The notes beneath the pieces are model-generated. The model was not told where the DNA came from, ran no database searches, and saw only the letters and a list, made by a program, of their open reading frames with translations. A stretch of 64,000 bases of DNA from Siphonodentalium dalli. Taxonomy: Eukaryota; Mollusca; Scaphopoda; Gadilida; Siphonodentaliidae. The stretch covers positions 50,894,443-50,958,442 of the forward strand of contig CP136068.1 of the NCBI GenBank assembly GCA_032622095.1, read 5' to 3'. Positions 12,745 through 23,770 of the stretch are shown here, one piece after another. The first letter of the stretch is position 1; the number at the start of each line of letters is the position of its first letter. A program made the position numbers and the translations under genes.

Positions 12745-13205
12745 GACCAATATCCGCCATTTTCCATATTTTGACCGCCATTTTGGCAGCCATTTTGAGA
12801 CAAAGCGCCAATTATGGTTTCATTGAATTGGAGTATTTATAGATATTGGTATGCCCAACTTACATTGTACAGTTCTGTCCATTTCTTGTTAATATATGAC
12901 TGTAATCACAATGGCGAGTTTTGTGGAATTTTATACCGCGTTCTGTAAAATCGAATTTTTGAGGGTGTAGATGAGTCTGGGACCCCATTTATGGTATCTT
13001 TCATTGCTCCAATGCTGAATTAACATGAATAAGCCTAATCAAAGTCGCCAGTCTGAACCATTATCAAAACAACAGGAATTGATCTTTAAGATATTAGGCA
13101 AAAACTTCAAATGTTCGAGTTTAGGCCGCCATTTTGGCGGCCATCTGGGACGAGAGGTTCCATTTTGGCCCTAAACAGGCGGCACAACATTTTACCTTTG
13201 CAAAA
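12745..13205 (-). repeat. Right arm of internal inverted repeat in the hAT element
   Basis: This is the reverse-complement partner of 9424-9880. It abuts the GGTCC-rich right terminus. The arms have diverged by scattered substitutions, so the structure is not recent. Open frames crossing 13107-13412 are shadows of this arm and the TIR. Confidence 0.7.
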
Positions 13206-13287
13206 ATTTTGGACCGGTCCAGGCATGTGTACTTGATTGGACCACCTTGGGTGATCCGGTCCGGTCCGGTCCGCATCACTACTAGGA

Positions 13288-13412
13288 AGTATGTCGTGGT
13301 ATGCCAAGATCCCACAAATTTGATTGGCATTATATGTGAAACTCTTGCTGACCCATCAGTGAAAACAATTGCATTTGAAAACCCCAGCAAACTGGACTTA
13401 TGCAGAATATAA
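13288..13412 (+). CDS. Candidate host terminal exon, interrupted by the hAT element
   Basis: If the element and one TSD are removed, 8485-8496 joins directly to 13290. A pyrimidine-rich acceptor ending TTTTCTAG (about 8477-8484) then precedes an open frame of about 42 codons. It contains KYVVVC, DPTNLIG and AFENPSK, and ends LCRI with TAA at 13410-13412. The residue mix looks protein-like and differs from the surrounding AT-rich frames. I do not recognise a family. The insertion falls within the frame, so the gene, if real, is broken. Evidence is limited to the frame and the acceptor. Confidence 0.25.
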
Positions 13413-13994
13413 AGGAATCTTACATTTTAATTTTAATTTTTTATTGGTTACAATTCGTTCTGGCCTTATAAGAAACCGAACTCTCAAATCAAAATCATTT
13501 GTAACCCAACAAAAAATGGTATATGTCTTAGATTTTGTATGTGAGATATCATTCCAAATATTTTTGTCAGCTTTTAATACTACAAAAAGGGACATAATGG
13601 TATTCACATTTATCTACTACTTTCAATTGACAACTATTTGTGGAGTTCGGAACATATATTTTAATTTATATATGATAAACCAGTTTACTGTCCCAGTGGT
13701 GATATTTGATCACAGCCATTTGGGGATTTTAGGTGAGATGGTCAGCATTCGATCATTCCCATAAAAGTGACCGATGTATTTCGATGTCGCATGTACACAT
13801 ATATATAGCCTATATATAGGTGACTGATTTTAAGGTAGCTGTGTTAGGTGTATGATATATGCGTTGGCACGCCTACGGCTGCATATTATATGTATTTGTC
13901 TCCAAGACATGTCGAGCGTTACCCTGTGTACATGCCAGCTACCATATAATTATAACATAACACATAAGGCGCCGATGTATAATGTGTATTTTGT
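13413..13994. other. Unannotated AT-rich stretch
   Basis: A 131-codon frame spans 13369-13764, but it begins with a non-ATG codon inside the candidate exon region, is Phe/Ile-rich and lacks domains. I treat it as chance. There are no other features. Confidence 0.45.
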
Positions 13995-14068
13995 TTGAAT
14001 GGGTGGGATTCGAACCCAGGCATATAACTTGTACCTCTAACACAGCAACATTAATATGGCCATAATGA
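13995..14068 (-). mobile_element. tRNA-derived SINE head (internal pol III promoter)
   Basis: On the minus strand a B box GGTTCGAATCC lies at 14016-14006 and an A-box-like TGGCCATATTAA at 14062-14051. Their start-to-start spacing is 46 bp, which is the tRNA spacing. The flanking bases do not pair into an acceptor stem, so it is not a working tRNA. The downstream SINE body and TSD could not be delimited. It may instead be an isolated tRNA pseudogene. Confidence 0.5.
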
Positions 14069-14426
14069 AATTGTCCTAACTCCCAAGTGCATGTGACGTC
14101 GGAATACAGCGGCGAATTGAGCTTCATATGTTTTGGGTAGCTTTGTGGTGGCCGTGCGGTATTGAAGTCGCACTGCAAGCTCGGGGACGTGGCTAGATGA
14201 TGTCCGTTGGGGAGGGTGTCCACCTTGCGAAATTTCAAATGCACCCCCGTGAATCATAAGGTTTTGAATAATTCCACTTGCACCCGTTGTAGTACGGTTA
14301 TACACATAAGTGCTCAGGCCTCATAGCCTATGCATATACCCAGTATGAGATATTCATATATCTTAACATGAAAATTGCATAAATCATAACACCCATAGTC
14401 GGCCCGGTCTGAGAGAACTAAACTAA
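14069..14426. other. Unannotated stretch
   Basis: Two overlapping minus-strand frames of 84 and 101 codons occur at 13939-14305. They cross the tRNA-like head and have no recognised domain, so I do not call a gene. The phrase GGGGACGTGGCTAGATG near 14181 resembles a dispersed phrase near 42400 in inverse. Confidence 0.4.
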
Positions 14427-14790
14427 GCAAGAAAATCGCGAAATCCTAGCATCAATACTGACCTCAAGCGAAATTTCAAACCTCATACTCCCCGGTATTG
14501 TCAACTGATGACCATTTCATTTCAATTTTGACCAAATGTATTAAACTATTGTTTTCATTATACAAATAAGCAGTGTTTTATCTGGACACGAAAATCGCGA
14601 AATCTTAGCATCTAGACTAGCCTCAAGCATTCCTAGTGTTTGGAAATTTTAAACCCGACACCCTAGCTACATAGGTTGGAAAAGTTCTGACTAATGACAA
14701 TTTTTACCAAATGTAGGACAATATTGTATTCTTAAAATTAATATCAGTTTTTACTGGCCACGAGGGAGGGACCAGGACACAAACTTTCCA
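14427..14790. repeat. Two-copy 160-bp degenerate tandem repeat
   Basis: AAAATCGCGAAATCYTAGCATC begins near 14430 and again near 14590. Both are followed by CCTCAAGC, a TTTNAAACC phrase and CCAAATGTA. A third, weaker partial unit may begin near 14770. It has no coding capacity. Confidence 0.55.
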
Positions 14791-15869
14791 ACATGGCACC
14801 GCCTATAAGGTTGGAAATGTTGATGCCCATTTCAGTCCAAAATTTGGACAAAAAGAAGGAAAATATGCGAATATTGGTTGAACAACAATAAATTTCACTC
14901 AATAAATTGTTTGAAATCAAACTACAAGAACATTTTCAACCTATTGTTGATGTGAAATTTCCAACTAATGTTGTGTCAGGTGTGAAATTCTTCTCTGTTG
15001 AATATTTTGACAAAGGTTGGGGAGTGAGACTGCATACAACCTCTCGTGCTTATAGCGGATTTTACAAAACGCCTCCAGTATATCAGGTCAGACCTAATAT
15101 ACTGGTCTTTTTGGTAATTCGGCTATAAACTGGGGACCAGTTGTAGATCCTCTATTTTTACAGAATTATTGCTCATCAATTATGATGCACATCTCCTCTA
15201 CATAGTGTATATCATATCTATGGCCCATATGATGACACCATGCAACTAGACAACTTTATTAACACATTTAGCCCCCCCCCCCCCCCCTATAGCCGAGGTG
15301 GGTAGATTCTGGATATATGTGATCGTCGTCTGCATGGGCTATGTATAGATGAGGTTGTCATGCATCGGATTAGAACCATAACATGTTCGAAATTTGGGAT
15401 CGATTTCCAAGCTTGATATGAGTTGAGGAGCATCCCAAAGTGCTATTCCGATCGACGCATAACCATTTTGATAAAAATGAGAACTTATTCACGCTCACTG
15501 AAACAATCACATTTGAAGCTATGAACACTCATGAACTGAGTCTGTGCGTCAATTTCTCTGACATATCTAAGATTGGGATGAAATTTGCGACATACCACAT
15601 CGCCAATTTGTTGACCCAGAACGGCGCCTCGTTGACAAATTTGAAATATACCAATATATATTGTTAACATAGAATATCATGAAATTCCGAAACGACTGGT
15701 GGAAATTTGCGTCAAAACAAGGACCTTTTTTATTTTTTATTATTGCATGTCCAACTGTTTCTGTCTGTGTATATACATCATAGCGTATGTAAATGACATT
15801 GTATTCATGAATTCACTAATTATAAATCATTGAGATGCCTTATTTAAAATATAAGAAGCGGCCAAGTAA
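14791..15869. other. Unannotated stretch with a poly-C tract
   Basis: A run of about 16 C lies near 15271-15287. Frames of 61-75 codons at 14907-15128 and 15440-15670 have no recognised domain, and the second locus is open on both strands. A B-box-like GGATTAGAACC sits at 15366-15376, but I find no matching A box. Confidence 0.45.
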
Positions 15870-16540
15870 TCATTATTTTCAGTTTCTACCGCACCCCCCC
15901 CCCCCCCAACCCCGACCCTGGTCGTGATACTGGTGACCAAAGTGAGCCACGTTAAAGCACCTGTCAGATTACCTATAAACTATTTCCTCTGCCTTCTAGA
16001 TGGTAGGCCTTCATGTAAAACCCGTTTATTGTCTGCTACAAATTTTCGCTAAAGGAGATTTTTTAGTACGCTGCCCCAGTGCGGCCATATACTACCAATA
16101 GGATAGCAATTCAGCAAAACCCACCAACATCATATCACATTAGCAGGACCACTTGGCCGGGGTGTTATACAACCGATATATATGTGACAACCGTTTAGCA
16201 ACGCAATCATACATGTGCGCAAATAAAACTCAATGGTGTGCCGACAATATACATCTGTATACCAATGTATGCAACATTTAAACGAATATGCGCACTACAG
16301 GCTTAACATGCTCAATGTGTTACATACTACCCACTAAATCGTTGAGGTGTAGTCATTATTTTTAGTCCCCCTCCCCCACGACGTGGCCGTGACACCGGTG
16401 ACGTCAGTGAGTAACTTTAAATAATATGTCAGATTCATTACTCTGTCTGAAGCCTTCTTGGTGATACATGTATATATATTTTCTACTGCGATTTTCGAGG
16501 AGTGAAGCATCCTATCTATCCACCCTCTCGATCATGCCGG
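15870..16540. repeat. ~474-bp satellite units, left flank of the nested array
   Basis: TCATTATTTTCAGT at about 15876 recurs as TCATTATTTTTAGT at about 16350, followed in both by a C-rich tract, CCGTGACACCGGTGAC-like sequence and GTCAGATT. Part of the unit (ACAACCGTTTA, GTGCCGACAAT and CTCAATGTGTTA, 16190-16325) matches the units at 17627 and 18099. The 150-bp expansion begins inside the second unit. Confidence 0.6.
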
Positions 16541-17590
16541 GTCTGGCCCCCTTCCCCGAAACACTCACTACAAGACTGCCGGTGATCGATAAAGTATAAT
16601 TTTGTCCGCTGCCCCTCTACGCAACCACCCATGTCGCAATTCAAAATCAATACGGCCCTATTGAACTGTTAATTTAGTCCGGGGCAAGCCCCCTTCCCCG
16701 AAACACTCCCTATAACCTATTTGACTGGCGGTATTCGATAAAGGATAACTTTGTCCGCCGTCCCCGTACGCAACCAGCCCTGTCACAATGCAACATCAAT
16801 GTGTTCATGTTGACCCGAACATACTTTAATTTGGTCCGGGGCTAGCCCCCTTCCCCGAAACACTCACTATTTGACTACCGGTTTTCTATCAAGGATAGTT
16901 TTGTCCGTCGCCCCTGTACACAACCGCCCCTGTCACAATGCAACATCAATACGTCCCTGTTGACCCGAAAATACTTTAATTTGGTCAGGGGGTAGTCCCC
17001 TTTCCCGAAACAATCCCTATTTGACTGCCGGTTTTCGACAAAGGATATTTTTGTCCGCCGGCCCTGTACACAACCACCCCTGTCACAATGCAACACAAAT
17101 ACGTCCCTGTTGACCCGAAAATACTTTAATTTGGTCAGGGGCTAGTCCCCTTTCCCGAAACACTCCCTATTTGACTGTCGGTTTTCGATAAAGGATATTT
17201 TTGTCCGCCGCCCCTGTACACAACCACCCCTGTCACAATGCAACACCAATACGTCCCTGTTGACCCGAAAATACTTTAATTTGGTCAGGGGCTAGTCCCC
17301 TTTCCCGAAACACTCCCTATTTGACTGTCGGTTTTCGATAAAGGATATTTTTGTCCGCCGCCCCTGTACACAACCACCCCTGTCACAATGCAACATCAAT
17401 ACGTCCCTGTATACCCGAAAATACTTTAATTTGGTTCGGGGCTATATAGCCCCCCTCCACGAAACACTCCCTATTTGACTGCCGGTTTTCGACAAAGGAT
17501 ATTTTTGTCCGCCACCCCTCTACGCAACCACCCCTGTCACCATGAAACATCAATACGTCCCTTTCATTTAGTCCGACAATTTCGACCAAT
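16541..17590. repeat. 150-bp tandem satellite, about seven copies
   Basis: Units begin at 16652, 16801, 16951, 17101, 17251 and 17401 with TACGTCCCTGTTGACCCGAA or variants, spaced 149-150 bp. Partial units lie at each end. The central units are nearly identical and the outer ones more diverged, as expected from unequal exchange. Because 150 is divisible by three, the minus strand stays open for 68-73 codons in places (16875-17096 and 17383-17589). Those frames repeat the same peptide and are not genes. Confidence 0.9.
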
Positions 17591-18600
17591 TTTCTCGGCG
17601 ATAGCGACCGGAATATACAACAAATATATATGACAACCGTTTACGCACTGTCATATATTGATGCAATGCGGTCACATATATATGCAAAAATTTAAGACAA
17701 TAGTGTGCCGACAATTTATATCTGCATAACAATTTATGTAGTTTTTGAACAAATATGACAATCTACACACTTTACATACCTACTGTGTTCTATATTATCC
17801 AATACATCGTGTTATATTTTTGAACAAATAAATTAATGTCAGCACACTATTTGATGTATGTGACATATATATGTTGTATTATTGAACAAATATATGCCAC
17901 TACTCTCGTTTTATTGAACATATACATGACATCGACTTGTTTACGGGCACAACATATGTTCGATGTTTTAAACATACATGTGGTATTTTACAATACCAAT
18001 GTGCTACCTTTACAACACAAAGGTGCAGTTTACACTACCAATGTACATTTGTGTTCAATCTTATCACACAGTGTTGTAAATTTTGCATACACATATGTGT
18101 ATAACCGTTTACGCACTGTCATATATTTATGCAATGTGGTCATATATATATGCAAAAATTGAATACAATGGTGTGTCGACAATTTATATCTGCATAACAA
18201 TTTATGCAGTGTTTGAACAAATATGACAATCTACAGACTTTACATGCTCAATGTATTCTATATTATCCAATACATAGTGTTGTACATTTGAACAAAGTCA
18301 AAACACTATTTGATGTTGGTCACACATATATGTTATAGTTTTGAATAAATATATGTCACCACTCCATTATTATTGAAACTATATACGACATCGACTTGCA
18401 CACAGGAACTGGGTGTTCGATGTTTTGAACATGCATGTGCTATTTTATAATGAATATGTGAGCAGTTTGAACTGCGTGTACTGTGTGTGATACCTGATAG
18501 CATTGGTGTTCGATCTTATCACACGGTGTTGTAAATATTGCATATATATGTGTATATAGTGTAATACATGGTTCGATGTGCATAGCACATTATGGTTTGC
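17591..18600. repeat. Diverged dimer of ~472-bp satellite units
   Basis: The phrase ACAACCGTTTACGCACTGTC at 17634 recurs as ATAACCGTTTACGCACTGTC at 18102. The shared order then continues: CAATTTATATCTGCATAACA, GAACAAATATGACAATCTAC, TATTATCCAATACAT, GACATCGACTTG and TTCGATGTTTT. The units belong to the same family as 15870-16540, so the 150-bp array is embedded in a larger satellite. No coding capacity is visible. Confidence 0.75.
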
Positions 18601-18779
18601 AACGACCAGAATATAGAACCCATACCCGGTATATAATATAGTTACAATAATAACACTATACGCCGGTCCTTTCGACATCCAGACTGTCTGGTGATTGCAG
18701 GGGACGAAATCGCAATTAACTGGCGAACAATTGCCCGGAGAGAAAGCGGAATGTACGTGTAATCAACACTGAAATGTCT

Positions 18780-18856
18780 AACAGTATCAATTCCGATCAA
18801 TTCCGATCAATTGATTGTATAAATCTAACAGTATCAATTCCGATCAATTGATTCTA
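18780..18856. repeat. Short direct repeat (CTAACAGTATCAATTCCGAT)
   Basis: CTAACAGTATCAATTCCGAT occurs twice within 77 bp, with TCAATTCCGATCAATT internally repeated in the first copy. It is a minor local duplication. Confidence 0.6.
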
Positions 18857-20139
18857 TATATTGAAGTGTGACTAATTCCTGGTTCTCTTCTTAGCTCAAT
18901 TTGGATACAATATCATCTCGTTAATTCAATTGTCTGTACACGACGTGCTTCTTTAAGTTGTGATATTGTACTAAATTGCTTGGTGTGACGTATACAGGGA
19001 AGAAACGACGGGGATAGGTTTGGGACATCCCAACTATTGCCACAATTTTCTACAGTTCGCAGTTCCACGCTTGAAACAACTGAATATGGAAATTTTGACA
19101 ACAGGTTGATATAGTTCTGATAGTTTTATTTTCCAACCAATATTCAGAGTAGAAATGGTGTCTTTGAGTCAAAAATCGACTGTTTTCTCACTTTCATTCA
19201 ATGTTATGACTGAAATTGCCATTAGTAAGAAATGCTTTGAATCAAGGGGTGCAGTTTAAATTTGATTACTCAAGGCCCCATAACGAATATGCTATAGCCA
19301 GGAATAGTAGTTCTCTATATAAAATTAGACGACACTGCGACCTTGTGTATCACTGCATCATACTTGTCCACATATATCCAGCTGAGACGCTGTAATTTTC
19401 ATATATATTCTGGCGTCCATATTGCGTATGCACGCCAATCAAAGGAATTGATTAATTAATTAAGGTAATGTGTAAAAATACGACACTATACCAATACTTG
19501 CATTCATTTTGAGTGTGCACGTCTGTTGGGCGTCCGTACGTCCGTCCGTCCGTCCGATGTCTGTTCATGTCATAACTTGAACAGTAGTACACTGATCTTA
19601 ATGAATTTGATGTTCATGACTATGAGACCATTCAATGCCGTGTTCAATCATTTGGTTTAAGTTTTTCGTTCTATAGTTATTCATCTTTGTTTATATGAAA
19701 ATGCTGATTTTTGGGTCCACCTGTGACCTGTCTGAGTATATCAGTCATATGTATAGGTATGCCCACAATAGGCGGTATGCCACAAAGGGGATATATACAG
19801 GACGACAGTCTATATCTTGTTTTAATTATAAAACAATGTGATTTGTGTATTATCTTATTACATTTTACATTGTAATTTCCGGATGTATACCTATTCTGTC
19901 GCCCATTTGGCCATAACTCAAGGAACTTTTGACGTAGTTTTTCGGTTACATACCTATAGGACACATTGAGCTTGTGGATGACATTATTACACTGTACCGT
20001 CTCATTATCTCCCATTTATCGCCACAACCAGACAGCAGTGAAATAATTTCGGAAGTCACAAGAAGTCACGCACAAAACTCGCAGATCCAAGAATTCAATT
20101 TCCAAGAAATAAATTAAATAACTAGAATCAGATAAGAGA
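18857..20139. other. Unannotated stretch with a CGTC microsatellite
   Basis: A CGTC-type run lies at about 19531-19556 next to ATGTCTGTTCATGTCATAAC, a phrase common in dispersed invertebrate repeats. Frames of 62 and 112 codons on the minus strand (18913-19101 and 19677-20015) lack domains. I see no element ends. Confidence 0.45.
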
Positions 20140-20370
20140 TTGTTATCCGATATCAAGAAACTGAGAGGTAATCTTATTTGGGGATCAATATCCGACTCTA
20201 ATGCAGGACGTCTTCCACGCGAGTCGCAGTATCCTGGCAGGTTCATTCTCAAACAATCGCAATGTACTGCACCGATCACGCCAGTCAGATCACACATCCT
20301 ACTAAAAAAAACTTCATTTCTCGCATCGTCGGTACTAAGTCAATTTGATGACAGAAAAGCGTGGCATTGA
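20140..20370 (+). other. Possible decayed exon, partner of 24093-24341
   Basis: A 76-codon open frame runs to a stop at 20368-20370. Its second half (PGRF, then SQC, then LASSVL) resembles the frame at 24119-24385 (PGAF, then SKSC, then LLPASVL). Both lie just upstream of the two copies of the segmental duplication. AAACAATCGCAATRKACTG also recurs at 23010. The start codon is not an ATG and no family is recognised. The similarity is modest, so this is suggestive only. Confidence 0.2.
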
Positions 20371-20454
20371 CCAACATTGTACGTGAAATAATCACGATAC
20401 GAATAAGTTGCGTTGATTTAAGAAATCACTCTTATTTCGATTAAGGTTATGCAG

Positions 20455-21775
20455 CAGTGTTCACGCTGGACCGAAAAAAACTTTAGCCAAAAGTTTAGCC
20501 AAATGAAAATTTTAATAGCCAAATGAAAAAAACTTTAGCCAAATGTTTTTTGGCCAAATTAAAAAAAACTTTGGCCAAATTAAATCATCGTTTTCTGGTC
20601 GGTTCACAATTGATGACTAAAACGTAAAATCTAACAGACACAGGTAAAATACACAATAATTTAAATAATTTTTATGAACTAGAAGTATTTTTATATATAT
20701 CATTTATTAAAAATTTATTAATCATTATGTGAAAGAGTGATTTGGGGGGGGGGGGATAACCCGGGATTGTCCTTCTTAATTTTGTTTTTGTTTGTTTTAT
20801 ATCAATATTTTGTTTTAAATCATTAAATATTTATCCTTGCGAAAATATCTAAGTGACATCTGGAAACTAATAACTTAATATTGTTACGCCATTATCAAAT
20901 TACAATCTGTCATAAAAGCATGCATATTATTTTGACTGTATCGGTATTGACAACAAATAGCCACAAAATATCTGTCGTGATTCACATTTGGCTGATTAAT
21001 CTATTGTCTTACACTTTGTGCTCATAAACCTCGACCGTCATAAATACAATGTCATCATAAACATGCATTGTGCGGGAGTCCCGTGAGTGACCAGACAGAC
21101 AATGGGGGATTAGGGGATTAAATGTAAAATAATAACCTTTTGCTGTTTCGTGCAGTGACGTAATCTTTCTCCAGATTAAAACAGCCTGTTACGAACAAAT
21201 TGCTTATATACCAGCGTCAATGCACACTTTACAAAATATTGCTTTCTTCACATTGTCATGATTCAACCACGGTCGGTTTAATGTCCATGCGTCTTTGAAT
21301 GTCCGTCTTGTGAAAACTAAAGATGATTGCATATCACTGTGTGATCGCTTGGTTGATAGAGTTGTCGATCGGATTTCCCTTTGTACTGTCCGCGATCGGG
21401 TTTCCCTTTGTACAGTCGGCAATATATTCCCAGTTTCGATATTTTCGGACTAGATCGTTCATATCACAGAATTGAAAACCAACTTGCCAAAATTTATGTT
21501 AGATTTGGAAATAAAAATATATTTACTGTACACTAATTTGTTACGGAACGATATTTCATAAGTACGAAAATAATGAAATACTTTCGTCACCTAACTTCGT
21601 CTTGAATGTCGATCTATTGAGCGCTTTTATTAATTAGCTTTCTGACTCCATGCTTTCAGTCTACATTTGGGGTAAAAAAAGTTTAGCCAAAAGTTTAGCC
21701 AAATGAAATTTTTATTAGCCAAATTCGAAAAAGATTAGCCATTGGCCAATTTGGCTACCGACAGCGTGAACACTG
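20455..21775. mobile_element. hAT element, 1321 bp, with perfect 8-bp TSD
   Basis: The ends are CAGTGTTCACGCTG and its exact inverse. The TSD is TTATGCAG at 20447-20454 and 21776-21783, with no mismatch. The subterminal regions hold multiple TTTAGCCAAA or TTTGGCCAAA motifs (20480-20585 and 21675-21765), a likely transposase-binding array. An internal minus-strand frame keeps a zinc-finger-like piece of a hAT-type protein; the rest of a transposase is gone. The corresponding site in the duplicated segment (about 24922) reads straight through without an insertion. Confidence 0.9.
21207..21422 (-). pseudogene. Remnant of a TTF/BED-like zinc finger, hAT-associated
   Basis: The C-terminal half of this 72-codon frame has the pattern FxxxW, RPWL, then a hydrophobic residue before FCKVC and AG. 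This resembles the N-terminal TTF-type or BED-like finger of hAT-derived proteins such as the ZNF862-like group (established family pattern, assigned by eye). The frame stops soon after the first Cys pair at 21204-21206, so the finger is truncated. It sits inside a 1.3-kb hAT element, which supports the assignment. The upstream Arg/Ser/Thr-rich part is a short internal repeat (VQRETRSRT-like). Confidence 0.5.
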
Positions 21776-22540
21776 TTATGCAGTTATAACTGAAATGTTT
21801 GAAGATAAATTATATAACGCGCGTAGTAAAGAGTTATTTCTTAATTTAATCCATCATTCCACAAGAGTACCACCATAAGTAGAAGGTATATATATAAAAA
21901 AAAGAGTGCAAAAACTTTGAGGTTATTGCCCACGAAAAAGACGCACTCAAAGTTGAAATTGACATGATCGCTGTCAATCAAACATCCAATTATTGAGTGA
22001 TCAAATGTTGCCGTGAATTCGTCGATTTTGATTGGCTAGCGAACAGTGTACACGCATTGATCAACTGATCACTCCACTGTTACAGCAGGTGATCCATCAA
22101 TATTTCGCCTGCATGTATAACACCATTTAGTTTATGAAACTTTTAGCTGGATCGCTGGATCGAGTCTTGTTGATTTTTCTAGTTACTTATGCACATAAGT
22201 ATACTAATTGGTAATCAACAGTAAATTTAGTGGCAGAGCAGTACTGACTGAAGGATTTTTGATGCAGCATCGGAATCCCCGTTTATATCGCAGAAAGTAT
22301 CGATAGTTTTCATGCACATTTTAGGCACGCGGTATATAGGCGTGGTCATATAGCACGATGCTGCTATGCGTGCTGTCATTTCAATAGCAGGATTAATCAC
22401 GAAATTTAGGTTATCGAGAAATAACTTTAATAGCTAAATGTGTGGCAACCAATGGTTTTATAGTATTATGTGGATTGACATGTTATGGTATATATAGCCA
22501 AAGCGATATAATCTTCACAGATATCTTCTCTGTTGATTAA

Positions 22541-23370
22541 GGGTTAAAAACGATACTTTTGTGCCAAAGATAGAAATCAACAAGAACGTGTTAGCATGTG
22601 GGAGCGATTTGTAAAAGTCTCCGTTTTGTTAGACCAGGTTTGTCGTGTCCTGGGTGTTGATTGAGAAGCGTGTGTTTTTATCTTTCTAATAAATTGTTCG
22701 TTCTAAAATGTGCATATTGGCGCAACATCATCCTCAGGTAATTGTTTGTCCGATTCAGATTCAGCATCATGGAAATTGATCAATGGCAATACTACTCTAT
22801 GGTGATAATGTGTTACTAATTTTAGAACATTACACTGTTCACACGTGATTTGTGTATGTTATTAATTGATGGTATATCTGTTAAAATACATTTAAGTGAT
22901 ATATAAACCCCGATGTTTTCTGTGATAATAATAATGCACGACAACGTATCCCCAAATAGGGTTTCATTATAATGTAGGACTTCTTTCTCGCACATCGTGT
23001 CGGTTTCGGTCTGAAACAATCGCAATAGACTGATCACCCAAGTCAAACAACATGCAGATCATCAAATAAACGACTTGTCCACTCATTCTGCTTCCAGAAT
23101 TGCAACGTGAAGTGCATATAGCCCATATATTAATGGTGTATACATTCCACCAGAAACACGGTCACATTTGGAATAAATTTGACCCATCTCCCAAGTGTGT
23201 GCTTTAACGTGATCCACATGGTCCACATGCGAATAGGACACCGTGTAATGACCCCTCAAAGTTAACGCAAAGGTATTGACTCATTTCTTCAAATGTTCAT
23301 TGTATTGCAAAACGTATGAACCGAAATATTCGTATCACAATCACGCAACAAAATACTCTGAGAAGTTTAT
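22541..23370. other. Unannotated stretch between duplication copy 1 and the piggyBac MITE
   Basis: AAACAATCGCAATAGACTG near 23015 repeats a phrase at 20252, hinting at another decayed unit of the duplicated locus. The 74-codon minus frame at 22822-23046 overlaps it and is not recognisable. I see no element ends. Confidence 0.4.
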
Positions 23371-23400
23371 TTAACCCTTTACCCAACAGAAGGGCCATGT

Positions 23401-23469
23401 GCCAATGCATTCTCTTATATATGCGAGTCGACCATAGGTCGCCTCGCATATATAAGAGAATGCATTGGC
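23401..23469. repeat. 69-bp palindrome 1 in the piggyBac MITE
   Basis: GCCAATGCATTCTC begins the left arm and GAGAATGCATTGGC ends the right arm. The arms pair almost completely around the centre GACCATAGGTC, with one mismatch. The whole unit is the reverse complement of 23549-23617 except for one base. Confidence 0.9.
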
Positions 23470-23548
23470 TTAACACATTAAAAATTATAAAATTGTTAAA
23501 GAATGTAAGAAAAAATGGTAAAAAGTTTTAAAAAAAGATTTTTTTTAG

Positions 23549-23617
23549 GCCAATGCATTTTCTTATATATGCGAGGCGACCTATGGTCGACTCGCATATA
23601 TAAGAGAATGCATTGGC
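23549..23617. repeat. 69-bp palindrome 2 in the piggyBac MITE
   Basis: This is a palindrome around GACCTATGGTC. It can pair with itself or with palindrome 1 across a 79-bp loop. One arm reads TTTTC where the other has TTCTC. Confidence 0.9.
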
Positions 23618-23770
23618 ACAGGGCATAACTGTAACTATCACAATGTGGTCAAGGAGCCGGTTGCAATGATATCCATATTTGTATGGTTCTATTGAGACAG
23701 ACCGAAGATATTTTAGGCTGTTGAAGCTTTATTTGGCCGGTTTTGGCCGGTTTGTTGGGTAAAGGGTTAA

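Larger units (their letters stand above)
8497..13281. mobile_element. 4.8-kb hAT-type element, apparently non-autonomous
   Basis: The left end TAGTGATGCGGACCGGACC at 8497 is matched by the reverse complement of the right end finishing at 13281. The 8 bp before it (CTAGGAAC, 8489-8496) and after it (CTAGGAAG, 13282-13289) form a TSD with one mismatch. An 8-bp TSD with such ends is the hAT signature. Both ends carry clusters of GGTCCGG or GGACCGG (8501-8640 and 13208-13275), typical of subterminal transposase-binding repeats. No transposase or dimerisation domain is visible; the largest internal frame is an unrecognised 175 codons. The interior holds a large inverted repeat and a direct repeat, annotated separately. 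Confidence 0.8.
20371..22540. repeat. Segmental duplication, copy 1 (contains a hAT element)
   Basis: Outside the inserted hAT element (20455-21775) this DNA aligns in order with 24490-27530. Shared landmarks are AATTTAATCC, CCATAAGTAGAAGG, AAAACTTTGAG, CTTGTTGATTT, GATGCARCATCG, ATTTTAGGCACGC and AAATTTAGGTTRTCGA. The copies are clearly diverged, so the duplication is old. Copy 2 lacks the hAT element and copy 1 lacks the Harbinger-like element of copy 2. Confidence 0.75.
23375..23766. mobile_element. piggyBac-type MITE, 392 bp, TTAA target site
   Basis: The ends are CCCTTTACCCAACA and its exact inverse, each flanked by TTAA (23371-23374 and 23767-23770). A TTAA TSD with a 5'-CCC terminus is the piggyBac signature. 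The element is too short to encode a transposase. Its interior contains two 69-bp palindromes that are reverse complements of each other, annotated separately. GGCCGG repeats lie near the right end. Confidence 0.85.

Noticed and set aside
13995-14068. Functional tRNA gene
   Set aside because: The A and B boxes have tRNA spacing, but the acceptor arms do not pair and the T stem has a mismatch. It is a tRNA-derived relic.
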